Shown: positions 33,677 through 42,387 of the stretch, one piece after another
Position numbering within the stretch: position 1 is the stretch's first letter
How the letters are laid out: the number at the start of each line of letters is the position of its first letter
From: an uncultured bacterium
Lineage (GTDB): Bacteria; Cyanobacteriota; Vampirovibrionia; Gastranaerophilales; Gastranaerophilaceae
Direction: 5' to 3'
Length of the DNA stretch: 64,000 bases
Assembly: GCA_949284415.1 (NCBI GenBank)
Contig: CASDVM010000003.1
Location: 1 to 64,000 of the forward strand
Made by a program: the position numbers and the translations under genes
The notes under the pieces: generated by a model
Seen by the model: the letters and a program-made list of their open reading frames with translations, nothing else
What the model was told of the DNA's origin: nothing
Databases searched by the model: none

Positions 33677-34163
33677 GGATAGATTGCTAAAAGCCGCAGA
33701 AACAATACAGAATGATAACAAATGCCGTCGAGAAATTGAAGAAAAATTATATGAAGTCGGTTATAAAAAACCGCCTGTCAGCGGGCAGTTTAAAAAAGGG
33801 CAGAGCGGCAACCCTAAAGGTAGAAAGAAAAAGGTTATTCCTAAAACTATTATGGAAGCCCTGAGGCTTGCATTTATAAAAGAAATTACGATTACAAATG
33901 AAAAAGGCAGTCGTGAAAAAATCTCGTTTATACAGGCTTTTGCTCAAAAAATCGTGCAGGATGCGATTAAACATGATGGTCCATCACGAAAAATGCTTCT
34001 GCAAAATCTGAATTTGCTTAATTTTGATTTCTGGCAAATGATTGAAAACAAAGCATTTGAAGATTTTGAGCCGGAAACAAGCAAAGAAGATGAACAATAT
34101 TTAAGGGAAACCTTGTATGAAATCATTGATTACTATCACTCAAATCAGCCTGAAAATGAGTAA
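33663..34163 (+). CDS. DUF5681 protein
   Basis: 166 residues. The DUF5681 motif GQFKKGQSGNPKGRKKK is at about 41-57, followed by TIMEALRLAFIKEITITNEK, then SFIQAFAQKIVQDAI. Proteins with this motif usually sit beside ParB-type methyltransferases in phages and elements, as here. Their job is not established; the basic GNPKGR stretch suggests DNA binding. Start overlaps the methyltransferase end (translational coupling). The C-terminus is acidic. Confidence 0.85.
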   Translation: MEIDKDRLLKAAETIQNDNKCRREIEEKLYEVGYKKPPVSGQFKKGQSGNPKGRKKKVIPKTIMEALRLAFIKEITITNEKGSREKISFIQAFAQKIVQDAIKHDGPSRKMLLQNLNLLNFDFWQMIENKAFEDFEPETSKEDEQYLRETLYEIIDYYHSNQPENE

Positions 34164-34175
34164 GTTGTAAAGGCA

Positions 34176-34208
34176 ATCCCCTGTTTTGATAAACGGGGGA
34201 TGCTTTTT
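34176..34208 (+). terminator. Terminator of the methyltransferase/DUF5681 operon
   Basis: ATCCCCTGTTT pairs with AAACGGGGGAT (one G-T pair) around a 4-nt loop and is followed by GCTTTTT. It ends about 40 bp after the DUF5681 stop. Confidence 0.85.
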
Positions 34209-34255
34209 AATTACAATTATATATGTTATAATTGCTTAAAATAAAGGATTATAGC

Positions 34256-34732
34256 ATGGAAAATGAAATTATAATTTACCAGACTCAAGACGGACAAACG
34301 AAAATTGATGTAAGAATAGAAAACGAAACAGTCTGGCTTACGCAAAATCAAATGGCAGAACTGTTTCAAACTACAAAACAGAATATAAGCCTGCATATTA
34401 AAAATATTTTTGAAGAAGGAGAGCTTCTGGAAAATTCAGTTGTCAAGGATTACTTGACAACTGCATCCGATGGAAAAAATTATAATACCAAGCACTACAA
34501 CCTTGATGTAATCATTTCTGTGGGCTACCGTGTAAAATCTTTACGTGGCACACAATTTAGAATTTGGGCAACTCATGTTTTAAAAGAATACATGAAAAAA
34601 GGTTTTGCACTGAATGACGATTTATTAAAACAAGCAGGCGGCGGAGGCTACTGGCAAGAACTTTTAGAACGTATAAGGGATATTCGTTCTTCTGAAAAAG
34701 TTTTTTACCGCCAGTTTATGACAATTTCTTAA
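34256..34732 (+). CDS. RhuM/Fic-associated family protein, C-terminally truncated
   Basis: 158 residues from the ATG at 34256 (aaaggattatagc). Family features: IIIYQTQDGQTKIDVRIENE, then TVWLTQNQMAELFQTTKQNI, TTASDGKNYNTKHYNLDVII and SVGYRVKSLRGTQFRIWAT. The family is normally about 330 residues; this copy stops after YRQFMTIS. Downstream sequence in other frames still encodes short RhuM-like or unrelated stretches (about 34740-34834), so it is likely degraded. RhuM proteins are often found near toxins and restriction systems; their role is unclear. Confidence 0.75.
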   Translation: MENEIIIYQTQDGQTKIDVRIENETVWLTQNQMAELFQTTKQNISLHIKNIFEEGELLENSVVKDYLTTASDGKNYNTKHYNLDVIISVGYRVKSLRGTQFRIWATHVLKEYMKKGFALNDDLLKQAGGGGYWQELLERIRDIRSSEKVFYRQFMTIS

Positions 34733-34819
34733 ATTTAATAGAGTAGAAAACTTATTTTATAAGTTTTTAAAAGATATTCCGCAACAGGTAAAAAATACAG
34801 TCCTGAGAATCAGGATAAA

Positions 34820-35236
34820 CTATTTTGCTGAATAAGATACAGACGGATGTCTTAATGCTCCTCCGCCGATTTTGTAAGAAGCTCCGCTCCTGACTGTTCT
34901 TACGGTGCTGACACCGCCTGACTGACCGATAATACCTCCCCCGAAATTGGGCTTATGCATAGGAAAAGCACTGTATATTACATGCGAGCCGCCGCCTCTT
35001 TTTTTCGGTTCATTTTCCGCAAGGTGGTAGCCGTTCTCGTCATATTTGCTTTTCTCATAGGGATTTACATAAACGTAACGCACCTGCGGCTCAGGTTTTT
35101 TATAAGGATAATAAGTAATCCTTGAGCCAGAAGCATTATTCTGTGAGCCGTATCTTAACACAGTTCGTGCATCAGCAGGCATAAACATCGAACATATAAA
35201 CATTAATATAAATAAAACCGCTAAATTTTTCTTCAT
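34820..35236 (-). CDS. Secreted basic hypothetical protein
   Basis: 138 residues from the ATG at 35236, with gcaggagtg upstream; a longer frame reaching 35356 has no ribosome site. Residues 1-23 are a signal peptide (LAVLFILMFICSMFMPADA). The mature part is rich in Tyr, Pro, Gly and Ser (ITYYPYKKPEPQVRYVYVNP, PNFGGGIIGQSGG) and has no cysteine. No family recognised; probably a cell-envelope protein. Confidence 0.7.
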   Translation of the reverse strand: MKKNLAVLFILMFICSMFMPADARTVLRYGSQNNASGSRITYYPYKKPEPQVRYVYVNPYEKSKYDENGYHLAENEPKKRGGGSHVIYSAFPMHKPNFGGGIIGQSGGVSTVRTVRSGASYKIGGGALRHPSVSYSAK

Positions 35237-35404
35237 TTTCACTCCTGCTGCAAATACTTGATTTCCCTTTATATATATAAAAACGAAAAAGAGAAAAATT
35301 TGCCACAAAACAGCATGTTTTACGTAAATTTTTGTTAAGTATGGTATAAATAACAAACGGAATATTTTTCCTGACAGTTCAAATGTAATGGCATGAATTA
35401 TTTT

Positions 35405-35620
35405 TTATTTATTTTTTATAAATTCAATATGGTAGCCCAAAATTTTAGCAATTGCCTGGCATTCTTTTAATGTCAAAGAATCTCTGTCAAGCTTTCCGTA
35501 TAAGCTTTGTCTTGTATAGCTTTTACCTAATTCTTCTGTCATCAACCGCGCAAGTTTAATCACAGATACATTGTTCAAAGTCAATAAAGAACGAATATAG
35601 CTTTTATTTGCATTATCCAT
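35405..35620 (-). CDS. Small helix-turn-helix protein
   Basis: 71 residues from the ATG at 35620. TATAAT lies 6 nt upstream and TTGGAA 18 bp before that, so the transcript is probably leaderless. SVIKLARLMTEELGKSYTRQ, then SLYGKLDRDSLTLKECQAIA, is a helix-turn-helix like the small phage-type regulators. It is divergent from the Xre protein at 35734, and the shared 110 bp should hold operators for both. Likely an autoregulated DNA-binding protein; target unknown. Confidence 0.75.
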   Translation of the reverse strand: MDNANKSYIRSLLTLNNVSVIKLARLMTEELGKSYTRQSLYGKLDRDSLTLKECQAIAKILGYHIEFIKNK

Positions 35621-35733
35621 AATCAAATTATATTTTTATTGACAAAATAGTTCCAATAAAGTAGAATATGTCTTATATATAAGACATATTTAATGTGAAT
35701 GAGAATATTATAAAGAAACTTTAAGGATACTAT

Positions 35734-35943
35734 ATGAACATAAAAGAAAATATGCGTTTTATAGGAAATAAAATAACAACAAAACGAAAAGAGGCAGGTT
35801 ATACAATTGCAGAACTTGCGCAAAAAACCTTACTGCCTGTATCCGTAATAAAAAAGGCTGAAAAAGGCAGCATAACAGTGAGTTTTGACGAGTATCTTAC
35901 AATTTTTTATGTTTTAAATCTTATTGCTCCCGAATTTTTATAA
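35734..35943 (+). CDS. Small Xre family regulator
   Basis: 69 residues, essentially one Cro/CI helix-turn-helix: KRKEAGYTIAELAQKTLLPV, then SVIKKAEKGSITVSFDEYL. taaggatact precedes the ATG. It is divergent from the helix-turn-helix gene at 35405 and overlaps the end of pgeF by 6 nt (tail-to-tail). It may work with the 35405 protein as a pair. Confidence 0.82.
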   Translation: MNIKENMRFIGNKITTKRKEAGYTIAELAQKTLLPVSVIKKAEKGSITVSFDEYLTIFYVLNLIAPEFL

Positions 35944-36678
35944 TTTTACTACCGCACTGTGTCTGTTTGTTGTAGCATTTTCTTTGCGGTAAGAGAAAAA
36001 TAGGTCATTATTGCAAACTGTGCAATACGTGCAGACATCAATATTTTCGGGTTTTACACCCGCTTCTGTAAGCTGGCGTTTATTTATTCCTTTCAAATCA
36101 ACGTAAATATTTCCCTGACGGATTTCAAAAAGTCCAGAAAAATCCCGAACCGTTTTGCAAAGCGCTCTATATACATCTTCTCCTACATTATAGCAGCAGA
36201 AGGATATTGCAGGACCTATTGCGCATTTTAAATTTTCGGGTTTTGAATAAAATTCTTCTTTCATTTTTTGAACGGTTATTGAAGCTATATTGCCTGCCGT
36301 ACCGCGCCATCCTGCATGAGAAACTGCTGCAATATTATTTTCCGCATCATAAATTATAACAGGCGTGCAGTCAGCAAAATTCAAAAAGACACCCTGAATT
36401 TTATTAGTCAAAATCAACCCGTCAGTATTAGGGTAAGAGATTTGCCCGATTTTTGTGATATCAACATTTGAGGTATGAGTTTGTGAAGGGTGAATTAAAT
36501 CTTTTTCGTCAATACCTAAATATTTGCAGATATCTTTTTTGTTATCTTCAACAATTTTTTCAAAATCAGGTTCTTTTGTTTTTATAACGCTTTCTCTCGT
36601 TGTAAAAAAGTGGTTCAAACCGTTTAACAAAGAACTTTTTAATATCTTTTTTCCGCTAATTTCTTCAAAATAAAACAT
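35938..36678 (-). CDS. pgeF: Peptidoglycan editing factor / multicopper-oxidase-like PgeF (YfiH)
   Basis: 246 residues, usual length. Family marks are HPSQTHTSNV, NFADCTPVIIYD, SHAGWRGT and AIGPAISFCCYNVG, with the metal-binding His/Cys/His residues (His in QTH, Cys in ADC, His in SHAGW). YfiH proteins act on purine nucleosides and, as PgeF, help correct peptidoglycan precursors. A TATAAA 7 nt before the ATG makes a leaderless transcript likely. Confidence 0.92.
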   Translation of the reverse strand: MFYFEEISGKKILKSSLLNGLNHFFTTRESVIKTKEPDFEKIVEDNKKDICKYLGIDEKDLIHPSQTHTSNVDITKIGQISYPNTDGLILTNKIQGVFLNFADCTPVIIYDAENNIAAVSHAGWRGTAGNIASITVQKMKEEFYSKPENLKCAIGPAISFCCYNVGEDVYRALCKTVRDFSGLFEIRQGNIYVDLKGINKRQLTEAGVKPENIDVCTYCTVCNNDLFFSYRKENATTNRHSAVVKL

Positions 36679-36758
36679 AATTATATTTATAACATAAAAG
36701 ATTAATTGAATAAAATTAAAAAATATGATAAAATTTCTTCGAAAAAGGAGAATTATTT

Positions 36759-37394
36759 ATGAAAGAGCTTTTAAAAAAATGTCTGGTTGAATTTATCGGA
36801 ACATTTTTTCTTGTATTCACAATCGGCTGCGCTTTGTTTCCAAACGGCAGAGGCGGTTTTCCTCCGATGGCAATCGGATTTGTGTTAATGGTCATGATTT
36901 ATGCGGGTGGTCATGTATCAGGCGGACATTATAATCCTGCCGTATCACTTGCGGCTGCAATAAGAGGAGCGCTTAGCTGGAGAGATTTTGTACCTTACAT
37001 GATTGCACAATTTCTCGGGGGTGTTTCAGCGGCATTTTTGGCTGCATATATTGTTGCAATACCGCCTTATGCAAATGAGACATCATTCTCTATGATACCG
37101 ATGATAATCTGTGAATTTTTATTCACTTTTGCTTTATGCTATACTGTTTTGCATACGGCGACATCAGAGGATACAAAAGGGAACTCTTATTTCGGCCTTG
37201 CAATAGGTTCTGTTGTGCTTGTAGGCTTGCTTGCAACTGACGGAACATGTTACGGCGCATTTAATCCTGCTGCAGCACTGGGTATTTTTACAATGGGAAT
37301 TACTCAGACAAAACTTATTCTTGCAACAATACTGACAAATTTTGCAGCAGGCGCAGCTGCTGCAGGTGTATACAAAATAACTTCCAATGATTAA
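36759..37394 (+). CDS. Aquaporin / MIP family channel
   Basis: 211 residues, six transmembrane helices and two half-helices. The NPA motifs are in HYNPAVSLAAAIRG (about 68-70) and FNPAAALGI (about 170), as in functional channels. The first helix is EFIGTFFLVFTIGCALFPNG. Whether it passes water or glycerol cannot be told from these motifs. Aaaaaggag precedes the ATG. Transcribed divergently from pgeF. Confidence 0.93.
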   Translation: MKELLKKCLVEFIGTFFLVFTIGCALFPNGRGGFPPMAIGFVLMVMIYAGGHVSGGHYNPAVSLAAAIRGALSWRDFVPYMIAQFLGGVSAAFLAAYIVAIPPYANETSFSMIPMIICEFLFTFALCYTVLHTATSEDTKGNSYFGLAIGSVVLVGLLATDGTCYGAFNPAAALGIFTMGITQTKLILATILTNFAAGAAAAGVYKITSND

Positions 37395-37489
37395 ATTACC
37401 TCCTCTCTTGATCTATTGTCGCTTTATAGTTCGTGTGCGTTTTGGAGGTTCGAGCGTTCCATGTAAATATTATAATTGCAACCAATCCA

Positions 37490-37547
37490 AACCTTCCCTA
37501 TAAAGGGAAGGCTTATTTCCCTTACCTGATTAGGGAGGGGACAGGGG
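37490..37547. repeat. Inverted and purine-rich repeats after the aquaporin gene
   Basis: CCTTCCCT (37492-37499) pairs with AGGGAAGG (37504-37511), and the same arm can also pair with TTTCCCTT at 37516. Then comes CCTGATTAGGGAGGGGACAG. The CCTGATTAGGGAGG part recurs inverted at 41213-41230, so this is a dispersed repeat family of unknown role. The remaining 150 bp to 37558 hold nothing else. Confidence 0.5.
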
Positions 37548-37558
37548 TGGGTATTAAA

Positions 37559-37792
37559 TTATAACTGTAATCCTTTATTCTCATCCATAAAACACTGGCA
37601 GGTCGGACTTAATGTACCATCACAGCATTTTGTCCGTCCGCCGGAGCATCCGCAGACTCCTCCATGACGCGAACAGCACCCTCTGGCTGCAAGTGTACAA
37701 TTATAAGGTTGATTAGAATTAAAAATTTCAAAAACCTGTACTCCAAAACAAAAAAATACAATTAATGTGAAAACAAATAAAAATTTTTTCAT
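37559..37792 (-). CDS. Small cysteine-rich secreted protein
   Basis: 77 residues. Residues 1-27 look like a signal peptide or anchor (FLFVFTLIVFFCFGVQVF). The mature part has ten cysteines in a compact pattern (CTLAARGCCSRHGGVCGC, then GRTKCCDGTLSPTCQC). The HGGVCGC...RTKCCDGTxSPxC pattern recurs in short secreted bacterial proteins, from memory. Likely disulfide-stabilised. Divergent from the alpha/beta hydrolase gene. Function unknown. Confidence 0.7.
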   Translation of the reverse strand: MKKFLFVFTLIVFFCFGVQVFEIFNSNQPYNCTLAARGCCSRHGGVCGCSGGRTKCCDGTLSPTCQCFMDENKGLQL

Positions 37793-37823
37793 ATAAATTA
37801 CTCCTTTGTGCTATTATATTAAC

Positions 37824-39020
37824 ATGAAAAAGATTTTAGGGATCATTTTAGGTTTATTTTTATTACAGAATATTTGTCTTGCAGATACAGGTATTAGCTT
37901 TGTTTACATAAACGGTTCAAACAACAACGATGAAAAGATGCAGAACTGGTATCTTGAGGGGGTACAAAAACTTCATCCCGTTATAAAAGAAAAATTTGAA
38001 AAAAGCAAAGAAATAAAAGAAGCATTTTTAGACAAACCTCAATACAAAATAAATGAAGCTCCTGTTATTTTTTTCTGGGGGGACAAAAGCAAAAACGATC
38101 TGGAATTTGTTCAGCAGCAGCTTGATTTATCAAAAGCTTTCAGCCCCACGCTTGCATATAAAGTCCGTTCAATGTTGACAGCCTACCTTCACGATGCTAT
38201 ATGGGTACAAAAACAGCATAACATGCTCCCTATACTTGATGAATTAAACGAAACTGTTATAAAAGAAGCACAAAAAGGGAACAAAGTCATATTATACGGG
38301 TATTCAGCGGGAACCTTTATAACTTACGAATATATGTTTAACAAACTTCCGTATCTGGATCCGGAAGATTTGTTTAACGAACTGGAAGTAAGCGATAATG
38401 TGAAAAAATTTGCACTTGAACATCCGCTTGAAAATACCTGTATTTCTGCACTTTCAAAAGCGCAAATCGGAACTGTCTCGCAAAACGGTCATCTTCTTTT
38501 AAAAAAAATTGATGACAATTCGCTCGAAGAAAGTTATTTAAAATTACAGGAGGCAACAAAAACTTCCTGCGCTCCGCCTGATACTTTTCTCGGTGTTGTA
38601 AATTTTGCAAGCCCGCTGGTTCTTTTCTACTCTGATCTTGCTGATCCTGAGTATGAACTTAACGATTATAATAAACTTATGCTCAAATACATAATTGAAA
38701 ACGGAAATTTCTTTATAACGGTGAATTTTCGCGAAGATCCGCTCGGATTTCCAAGTTCGAGAAATCTAACAATAGATGAGATGCAAAAACTTGCAAATAT
38801 AGAAATAACCAATCCGAAAGGTTTTGTCTACGACAATTCAAGCGTATGGTCAAAACGGTCCGTTTTATTTGCACATACATCATACTGGAGCGCAAGAAAA
38901 ACTTTTGCAAAAGCTGTTGTAAAAGCATTCACAAACGGTTATAAACTTCAGTATGACAAAGAATTTCAGCAAAAAGTTCTTGAAAATAATAAAAGGAAAA
39001 TTAAATTTGAGATGCTTTAG
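37824..39020 (+). CDS. Secreted alpha/beta hydrolase
   Basis: 398 residues from the ATG at 37824. A TATTAT box 6 nt upstream suggests a leaderless transcript. Signal peptide 1-20 (ILGIILGLFLLQNICLA). The nucleophile elbow is GYSAGT (Ser within KVILYGYSAGTFITYEY), followed by an acidic and histidine-rich C-terminal part (SVLFAHTSYW) that could supply the rest of the triad. Probably an esterase or lipase exported from the cell. Substrate unknown. The downstream gene has its own ribosome site. Confidence 0.8.
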   Translation: MKKILGIILGLFLLQNICLADTGISFVYINGSNNNDEKMQNWYLEGVQKLHPVIKEKFEKSKEIKEAFLDKPQYKINEAPVIFFWGDKSKNDLEFVQQQLDLSKAFSPTLAYKVRSMLTAYLHDAIWVQKQHNMLPILDELNETVIKEAQKGNKVILYGYSAGTFITYEYMFNKLPYLDPEDLFNELEVSDNVKKFALEHPLENTCISALSKAQIGTVSQNGHLLLKKIDDNSLEESYLKLQEATKTSCAPPDTFLGVVNFASPLVLFYSDLADPEYELNDYNKLMLKYIIENGNFFITVNFREDPLGFPSSRNLTIDEMQKLANIEITNPKGFVYDNSSVWSKRSVLFAHTSYWSARKTFAKAVVKAFTNGYKLQYDKEFQQKVLENNKRKIKFEML

Positions 39021-39080
39021 CGGATAATCAGAGGGCAAGAGGACAGGAAGGCAGGCCATTTACAACAGGAAGGAGTAAAC

Positions 39081-39668
39081 ATGATTGATATAAAAGACGG
39101 CGTACAGTTTGATCCGGGATTTATTCAGCACATATCGGCATTTGAACCGAATATTGAATATGTCTATAATACTTTAAACACGTGCAGAAATTTTAATCAA
39201 AAAAAGATGCAGTTTAAAATGTTTTACCCGAAAATCCAATCACTTTTAAAAAATTATCTCGGGTTTTATCTCGGTTGTATTTTATGGGCAGTTTATATTA
39301 AAAATCTCGATGAAAAACCAATTTTAAACAACCTCTGTTTCGGCGGCGAATACTCGGAGAATGATACGCTTGAAGAAATCGATTTTATAAAAAAATATAT
39401 TGAACAATTGAAAAAAGACGTAAAATATTATACGGGGCAAAATTTTTCAATAGATTCACAAAGCCTGAATATTCTTGATGCATATAGGAATTTTTTGAAA
39501 GAGAATAAAGGATTTGTCGAAACTAAAACAACAAAAGATATAAAACTCCCTGAAGGTTTCAAAACTCCGTCAGAAAAAGATTTGAAAGAGATTCTTGAAG
39601 GTATTGAAAAAGTAATAGAAAACGGAAAGTTATACGAACTTTTCCCGCTTGCTGAAAAGGTGCTTTAA
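39081..39668 (+). CDS. Hypothetical protein
   Basis: 195 residues, no recognised domain. It begins MIDIKDGVQFDPGFIQHISA and has a mostly helical body, with one hydrophobic helix (YLGFYLGCILWAVYIKNL) that may be membrane-associated. The C-terminal third is rich in Glu and Lys. GGAAGGAG precedes the ATG. nagZ starts just after its stop (39670), so the two are probably co-transcribed. Confidence 0.65.
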   Translation: MIDIKDGVQFDPGFIQHISAFEPNIEYVYNTLNTCRNFNQKKMQFKMFYPKIQSLLKNYLGFYLGCILWAVYIKNLDEKPILNNLCFGGEYSENDTLEEIDFIKKYIEQLKKDVKYYTGQNFSIDSQSLNILDAYRNFLKENKGFVETKTTKDIKLPEGFKTPSEKDLKEILEGIEKVIENGKLYELFPLAEKVL

Positions 39669-39669
39669 A

Positions 39670-40638
39670 ATGGATTTAAAAACAAAATTATACCAGATGT
39701 TTATTCTCGGAACAGATGGCGGCGGGTATGAAAAAGCGCTTGCAAACGGTTTGGGCGGAATTATTTTTTTCACAAAAGATATTCAATCGTCAGATGAGTT
39801 TCGCAAACTTATTTCAGATATAAAATCAAAAGCCTTAATTCCTCCTTTTCTCTCAATAGATCAGGAGGGCGGAAGAGTAGAGCGCACAGAAAATATTCAT
39901 AACGGCAAAAAATATTTGTCGGCAAAATTTGCATTTGAAAAAGGAGAAGATTTTCTGCGGACACAAACCCGCGAGATTGCAGAAGAATTAAAAAGTTACG
40001 GACTAAACCTCAACTTTGCCCCGTGTATTGATGTAAATACAAACCCCGATAACCCGATTATCGGCGAACGTGCTTTTTCAAACAACCCTGATGATGTTAT
40101 AAAGTGTGAAAAAATTGTTTCACAAACTTACCGCGAAAACGGTATTATCCCCTGCGTAAAACATTTCCCCGGCCATGGCGATGCAGACGCTGATAGTCAT
40201 CTGACGCTGCCGGAGATTGATTTACCGCTTTATGAAATGGAACAAACTCATATAAAACCCTTTGCCGCCTGCGCAAAAACAATAGAAATGATAATGGTCG
40301 CGCATCTTCACTGTACATGTTTTGAGCGTGAAGTAATTCCGACATCTTTAAGCAAAAATGCAATCTCTTATTTAAGAAATAAATTAGGCTTTAACGGAGT
40401 AATAATCTCAGACGACATGATAATGAAGGGTGTTACGGGGGGTGAACCTGTACAGGCCTGTGAAAAAGGTATCCGTGCAGGCTTGAATATGTTTATTTAC
40501 AGAAATTCCACACCCGAAACAATTGAAATAATAGAATCAATTGCACAAAAAGCTTTGCAAGATGAAGAATTAAGACAAAATATCGAATATTCTTATGAAA
40601 AAATTCATGACTTGAAAAAGAGAAAAAATATATTATAA
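39670..40638 (+). CDS. nagZ: Glycoside hydrolase family 3 N-acetylglucosaminidase (NagZ)
   Basis: 322 residues from the ATG at 39670 (aaaggtgc upstream). Family marks are FLSIDQEGGRVER, FAPCIDVNTNPDNPIIGERA, the catalytic loop CVKHFPGHGDADADSHLTLP, and the nucleophile SDDMIMKG (Asp in DDM). NagZ removes GlcNAc from muropeptides during cell-wall recycling. No signal peptide, so it is cytoplasmic as expected. The hypothetical gene upstream is probably in the same operon. Confidence 0.95.
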   Translation: MDLKTKLYQMFILGTDGGGYEKALANGLGGIIFFTKDIQSSDEFRKLISDIKSKALIPPFLSIDQEGGRVERTENIHNGKKYLSAKFAFEKGEDFLRTQTREIAEELKSYGLNLNFAPCIDVNTNPDNPIIGERAFSNNPDDVIKCEKIVSQTYRENGIIPCVKHFPGHGDADADSHLTLPEIDLPLYEMEQTHIKPFAACAKTIEMIMVAHLHCTCFEREVIPTSLSKNAISYLRNKLGFNGVIISDDMIMKGVTGGEPVQACEKGIRAGLNMFIYRNSTPETIEIIESIAQKALQDEELRQNIEYSYEKIHDLKKRKNIL

Positions 40639-40678
40639 TTATAGATCGGGCTTTAGCCCTGACCTATTATCCGTTATC

Positions 40679-41167
40679 TTAATTACTTAAATACTTTTGT
40701 AAAATTAATTTTTTCAAAGCTCTAGAATATACAGCCTGCGGATCGATTACCAGAACTTTATCAAGGGTTTCTATTGCACCTTTATAATCCTCAAGTTTCT
40801 TTTGCACAACAGCTTTATAATAGAGCGCATCAATAAATTTGGGGTCAAGTTCTATTGCTTTGTCAAAATCTTTCAAGGCTGATTTTAATTTTTCATTATC
40901 CGCTTCTTTATCTGCAAGAATTACCTGCGCGCGGTTAAAATATGCATCTGTCATTTTGTGGTTTAGTTCAATTGCTTTTGTGTAATTTTCATAAGCAGGT
41001 TCAAGTTCATTCAAATTATGAAAAACTATTGCCAGAGAAAAATAAGGCATTGCATCATCAGGATTTAATGCGATTGCCCTGTTCAGCGAATGCATTGCTT
41101 CATCAAATTTGCCCTCGTTGGTTTCGGCAATTCCTTTGTCTAAATAAAATTTGTAATCGTGGTCCAT
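40679..41167 (-). CDS. TPR repeat protein
   Basis: 162 residues made almost entirely of tetratricopeptide repeats (KFDEAMHSLNRAIALNPDDA, ELEPAYENYTKAIELNHKMT, ALKDFDKAIELDPKFIDALY, YKGAIETLDKVLVIDPQAVY). About four repeats; a scaffold for protein-protein contact. No signal peptide. GAGGATA precedes the ATG. It converges on nagZ and is not clearly part of a larger operon. Confidence 0.88.
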   Translation of the reverse strand: MDHDYKFYLDKGIAETNEGKFDEAMHSLNRAIALNPDDAMPYFSLAIVFHNLNELEPAYENYTKAIELNHKMTDAYFNRAQVILADKEADNEKLKSALKDFDKAIELDPKFIDALYYKAVVQKKLEDYKGAIETLDKVLVIDPQAVYSRALKKLILQKYLSN

Positions 41168-41212
41168 TTTATCCTCTTAACAGATTTTTTTCATTAATAC
41201 CCTCTCTTACTC

Positions 41213-41230
41213 CCTCCCTAATCAGGGAGG
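41213..41230. repeat. CCTCCCT/AGGGAGG inverted repeat
   Basis: A 7-bp stem with a 4-nt spacer, matching part of the repeat at 37530-37541 in the opposite direction. It lies upstream of the glycosyltransferase gene. Confidence 0.4.
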
Positions 41231-41307
41231 AAAATAAGTAAAGCTTTATTATAATTAAATCACATAATGTATAAAAGCTCAACCTGCCTTGTGTTATAAT
41301 AATTTGT

Positions 41308-42387
41308 ATGAATATTCTTTTTATAACAGACTTATATCCCGTAAAAGACGATGAAAAAACAACACCGAAAACTCTTCTTAATTTTGTTAAAGAGTGGGAA
41401 AAACAGGGGCATAAAGTTGATGTTATAAAACCGAATTTTATTTTGAATTCTTTTTTACGCCGGAAACCTTTTTATAAAACAGGACAATATGGAAAAGTTT
41501 TAAATATAAATTATTGGACACCATTCCGGTTTGATATTAAACGAAAACATCCTGCCCTCCTGAAATCCTACCCTCCTGACATCCTTACAATCGCTCACAT
41601 GCCGTCAGGAATTCTATTCGCGGACAAGCTCGGACTTCCGTTTGTGGCAGGGATACATAACTCGGATTTGGAGATTCTTACAAATCCTTTATACAAATTT
41701 TATTTTAAAAAACAGCTTGAAAAAGCTCTTGGTAATGCAAAAGCAATTGCCTGCCGCTCATTTGTTATAAAAGATAAACTGCTCAAACTTTATCCTGAAT
41801 TTGAGAGCAAGACATTTACTGCACCGTCAGGAATTGATGAAAATATAATTCACTCTTCACTCTTCACTCTTCACTCTTCACCCGTAAAGGTTTTGACCTG
41901 CGCGAATTTCAAAAAAAGAAAAAATATTGACAAAGTTATTGAAGCCTGTAAGGGGCTTGAAGGTTTTGAGCTGACGGTAATCGGAGACGGCGGGGGGCGC
42001 AGAAAACTTGAAAAAATCGATAAAAGTGTAAAATTTACTGGCCGCTTAGACCACGACAAAGTTCTTGAAAAAATGCGGGAAAGTGATATTTTTATCCTGC
42101 CAAGTGTTAATGAAACCTTTGGTATGGTCTATTTAGAAGCTATGGCGCAGGGGTGTATCACAATCTGCACAAAGGATGACGGTATTGCAGGAATTATTAA
42201 AGACGGCGAAAACGGTTTTTTAACTCTTCCTATTTCAAGTGAAATCAGAAAATTACTCCTTAATATAAAAAAACTGGATGATGACAGCTTAAAAACATTG
42301 CGCTACAATAGTTTTCAGACAATCAGAGAGTATACGTCAGACAAATGCGCACGTGAATATTTGCAACAAATTTTTAAGATTTTGTAA
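41308..42387 (+). CDS. Glycosyltransferase family 4 with internal heptamer repeat
   Basis: 359 residues. GT-B fold: N-terminal ILFITDLYPV and acceptor-side THGIHNSDLE-like ATPs (FVAGIHNSDLEILTNP). The donor site has VLTCANFKKRKNIDKVIEAC, LTVIGDGG and SVNETFGMVYLEAMAQGCIT, with the E-x7-E type acidic pair. A TGTTATAAT extended -10 ends 7 nt before the ATG, so it is probably leaderless. The codons around residues 182-192 lie in a (CACTCTT)4 repeat (41851-41881) encoding HSSLFTLHSS. Gain or loss of one unit would shift the frame and inactivate the enzyme. Confidence 0.9.
   Translation: MNILFITDLYPVKDDEKTTPKTLLNFVKEWEKQGHKVDVIKPNFILNSFLRRKPFYKTGQYGKVLNINYWTPFRFDIKRKHPALLKSYPPDILTIAHMPSGILFADKLGLPFVAGIHNSDLEILTNPLYKFYFKKQLEKALGNAKAIACRSFVIKDKLLKLYPEFESKTFTAPSGIDENIIHSSLFTLHSSPVKVLTCANFKKRKNIDKVIEACKGLEGFELTVIGDGGGRRKLEKIDKSVKFTGRLDHDKVLEKMRESDIFILPSVNETFGMVYLEAMAQGCITICTKDDGIAGIIKDGENGFLTLPISSEIRKLLLNIKKLDDDSLKTLRYNSFQTIREYTSDKCAREYLQQIFKIL
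41851..41881 (+). repeat. Heptanucleotide tandem repeat (CACTCTT)4 inside the glycosyltransferase gene
   Basis: Four perfect units at 41851-41878 followed by CAC. Seven is not a multiple of three, so each slippage event shifts the reading frame at about residue 182-192. In the sequenced state the frame is open. Confidence 0.9.
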
